This document shows positions 63,013 through 64,000 of a stretch of 64,000 nt of DNA, in pieces. Position 1 is the stretch's first letter; each line of letters begins with the position of its first letter. The notes under the pieces were generated by a model, which worked only from the letters and a program-made list of their open reading frames with translations, was not told the origin of the DNA and did no database searches. The position numbers were made by a program, and so were the translations under genes. Source of the stretch: Flavobacteriaceae bacterium (GTDB lineage Bacteria; Bacteroidota; Bacteroidia; Flavobacteriales; Flavobacteriaceae); assembly GCA_028280265.1 (NCBI GenBank), contig JANQMD010000013.1, positions 1-64,000 on the forward strand. The letters run 5' to 3'.

Positions 63013-63198
63013 ATGGGTAAAAAAATATGGGTTTTATGTGTGATGCTGCTAACAGCATCTGGTGTAGTTGGACAAGTAGTGCCTCCATCTATTCCGCCTC
63101 CGCCTCCGCCTCCAGGTTTGCCCATAATTGGTGAAGAGTTATTTTTTTTATGTATTGGTTTCTTATATGCAGTAAAGGAAGTGAAGAAAGCTAAATGA
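63013..63198 (+). CDS. Miniprotein with PID-CTERM-like sorting tail
   Basis: 61 residues: signal peptide (ends VVGQ), a proline run (VPPSIPPPPPPP), then GLPIIGEELFFLCIGFLYAV and a basic end (KEVKKAK). The order Pro-rich, G-L-P-I, hydrophobic helix, basic tail is that of PID-CTERM sorting signals of Flavobacteriia, with Ile in place of the Asp. Such miniproteins may be surface or sorting substrates. Confidence 0.6.
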   Translation: MGKKIWVLCVMLLTASGVVGQVVPPSIPPPPPPPGLPIIGEELFFLCIGFLYAVKEVKKAK

Positions 63199-63335
63199 TT
63201 TGATACAAACTGATTAGGTTGATTTAATAATGAAGTCCTCGTCAGTAAAGGAGTCTGCAAATTTTGCAAATTTTTTGTTTTTATAGGATTGTAGTTCCTT
63301 GGCGCTCCGCGCTGAAAATCAAAACCTCGCTAAAA

Positions 63336-63368
63336 CAAAAAAGCAAGCTTTAAATTTTAGCTTGCTTT
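63336..63368 (-). terminator. Intrinsic terminator of tRNA-Arg
   Basis: AAAGCAAGCT and AGCTTGCTTT (63368-63340) form the stem, then a T-run on the minus strand. The 63199-63335 stretch holds nothing else. Confidence 0.75.
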
Positions 63369-63379
63369 CGATTTATTCG

Positions 63380-63453
63380 TGACCTCGGCAGGATTCAAAC
63401 CTGCAACCTCTTGAGCCGTAATCAAGTGCACTATTCAGTTATGCTACGAGGCC
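63380..63453 (-). tRNA. tRNA-Arg (ACG)
   Basis: 74 bases on the minus strand. Acceptor stem GGCCTCG/CGAGGTC (one G-U pair), anticodon stem CTTGA/TCAAG with loop TTACGGC (anticodon ACG), and T-arm GCAGG TTTGAAT CCTGC. CCA not encoded. Decodes CGU/CGC/CGA after deamination of A34. Confidence 0.95.
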
Positions 63454-63473
63454 TTTCTGCTGTTAAGCGGGTG

Positions 63474-63481
63474 CAAATATA
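63474..63481 (-). promoter_or_regulatory. -7 element of the tRNA-Arg promoter
   Basis: TATATTTG on the minus strand, the same element as for tRNA-Phe, 20 bases ahead of the tRNA. Confidence 0.5.
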
Positions 63482-63511
63482 AACATGTTTTTTAAATCTG
63501 AAAAGCTTTCT

Positions 63512-63727
63512 TTAAGCGATTTCGTTCTTAAATTCTTCTATAATAGGAGTCGCTTTTTCGAGGTTAGTATTTAAAATATACAACTCATCAACATAGTTGG
63601 TAATTTCATAAGCAGGAATTTTGTCTGACTTTACAATACTACTAATGTTTTTCTCTTCTAAAATAGATTTTAGCCTTCTGGTAATAATAGGAGAGCCAGT
63701 AAATACTTTAATATGTTCTTCTTTCAT
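63512..63727 (-). CDS. DUF2007 small signal-transducing protein
   Basis: 71 residues from the ATG at 63727; a longer frame reaches 63775 but runs into the neighbour. The DUF2007 pattern IKVFTGSPIITRRLKSILEEKNISSIVKSD is present. Family members are predicted cytoplasmic regulators. Function unknown. Confidence 0.8.
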   Translation of the reverse strand: MKEEHIKVFTGSPIITRRLKSILEEKNISSIVKSDKIPAYEITNYVDELYILNTNLEKATPIIEEFKNEIA

Positions 63728-63738
63728 AAATATAGATA

Positions 63739-63891
63739 TTAGTCTAGTGCGTTTAATGTTATATATGCCTTCCATCCAATAATAGCAAGTTGAACTTTAG
63801 AGGCTTTTGATAAATCCAACCTTCGTTTCGTGTAGGATGGTAAAAGAGCTTTGTTGAGTTTGGCCAAAATCTTAAAAACCGATTTTTTCAT
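63739..63891 (-). CDS. Small basic protein, often labelled SsrA-binding in databases
   Basis: 50 residues, MKKSVFKILAKLNKALLPSY then TKRRLDLSKASKVQLAIIGWKAYITLNALD. It is not true SmpB, which is larger, although similar flavobacterial proteins carry that label. Clean ATG to TAA frame, 11 bases upstream of DUF2007. Function unknown. Confidence 0.65.
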   Translation of the reverse strand: MKKSVFKILAKLNKALLPSYTKRRLDLSKASKVQLAIIGWKAYITLNALD

Positions 63892-63973
63892 ATTACTTGG
63901 TTCTTACTCAAATATAGCGAAAAACAATGAGAGCGGGTACAAGACCCGCTCGACATATCCATTTAAAAGATGG

Positions 63974-64000
63974 TTACTTTTTGTTTTCCATCATTTTTTT
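63974..64000 (-). CDS. 3' end of a gene running off the window
   Basis: Only eight codons and a stop are visible on the minus strand (KKMMENKK). Two hairpins follow its stop (CCAT/ATGG at 63959-63973, and GAGCGGGT/ACCCGCTC at 63931-63951), which fits a gene end. The product cannot be named. Confidence 0.35.
   Translation of the reverse strand, partial: KKMMENKK

Noticed and set aside
62988..63269. Minus-strand frame opposite the PID-CTERM-like gene
   Set aside because: It is the complement of the proline-rich stretch (GGGGGG run) and has no family features.

Overview
The window is a chromosomal stretch from a marine-type Flavobacteriaceae bacterium (phylum Bacteroidota). Evidence: low G+C, promoters of the Bacteroidota type (TTG, a 17-23 bp gap, then TAnnTTTG), SusC/SusD proteins, type IX secretion sorting tails, single-strand runs of flavobacterial lipoproteins, and family sets typical of the group (DUF4293, DUF1599, DUF4136/DUF5522/DUF4197). 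I cannot place it to genus.

Layout. 1-1300: an accessory patch with the repeat-bearing end of an IS21-like element and a two-frame gene for a helical-repeat protein with PPR-like units of 31 residues, lying beyond the 3' end of tRNA-Phe. 1.6-9.4 kb: conserved envelope run coaX, outer-membrane protein, TPR protein, lptC, CNNM/CorC protein, PpiD-like chaperone. 9.7-16.2 kb: rho, DUF4293, and a response regulator, lipoprotein and TPR histidine kinase set. 16.2-22.5 kb: truA, an MsbA-type ABC exporter, diadenylate cyclase cdaA and an ExbD, separated by arrays of short tandem repeats and REP-like elements. 22.6-25.7 kb: folP, LOG, DUF1599, DoxX. 25.7-42 kb: mixed accessory genes (SRPBCC/GyrI, CrcB, an efflux pump behind an attenuator-like leader, peptidases, sigZ, a small Cys-rich metallothionein-like gene, a GbsR operon). 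42-48 kb: two tandem type IX-secreted M43 proteases and the fused B12 mutase icmF. 48-55 kb: lipoprotein and small-protein genes, a periplasmic-binding-fold protein and a SusCD pair. 55-60 kb: pyrF, a lone OppB-type permease, a decayed thioredoxin-like gene, then tpiA, prmA and clpS. 60-63 kb: SbtA-type bicarbonate transporter with two small partners and a divergent LysR regulator, a PID-CTERM-like miniprotein and tRNA-Arg.

How parts work together. The 2-9 kb run serves envelope assembly (LptC for LPS transport, a PpiD-like chaperone, an outer-membrane protein). The kinase and regulator at 12-16 kb look like one signalling unit around a lipoprotein. The efflux gene at 28.6 kb appears to be controlled by a translated leader peptide and competing hairpins. 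The SbtA block resembles an inorganic-carbon uptake module under LysR control.

The strongest candidates for something undescribed are the bacterial PPR-like gene, the Cys-rich 36-residue peptide beside sigZ, the leader-peptide attenuators ahead of the efflux pump and of susC, and the repeat arrays around truA.
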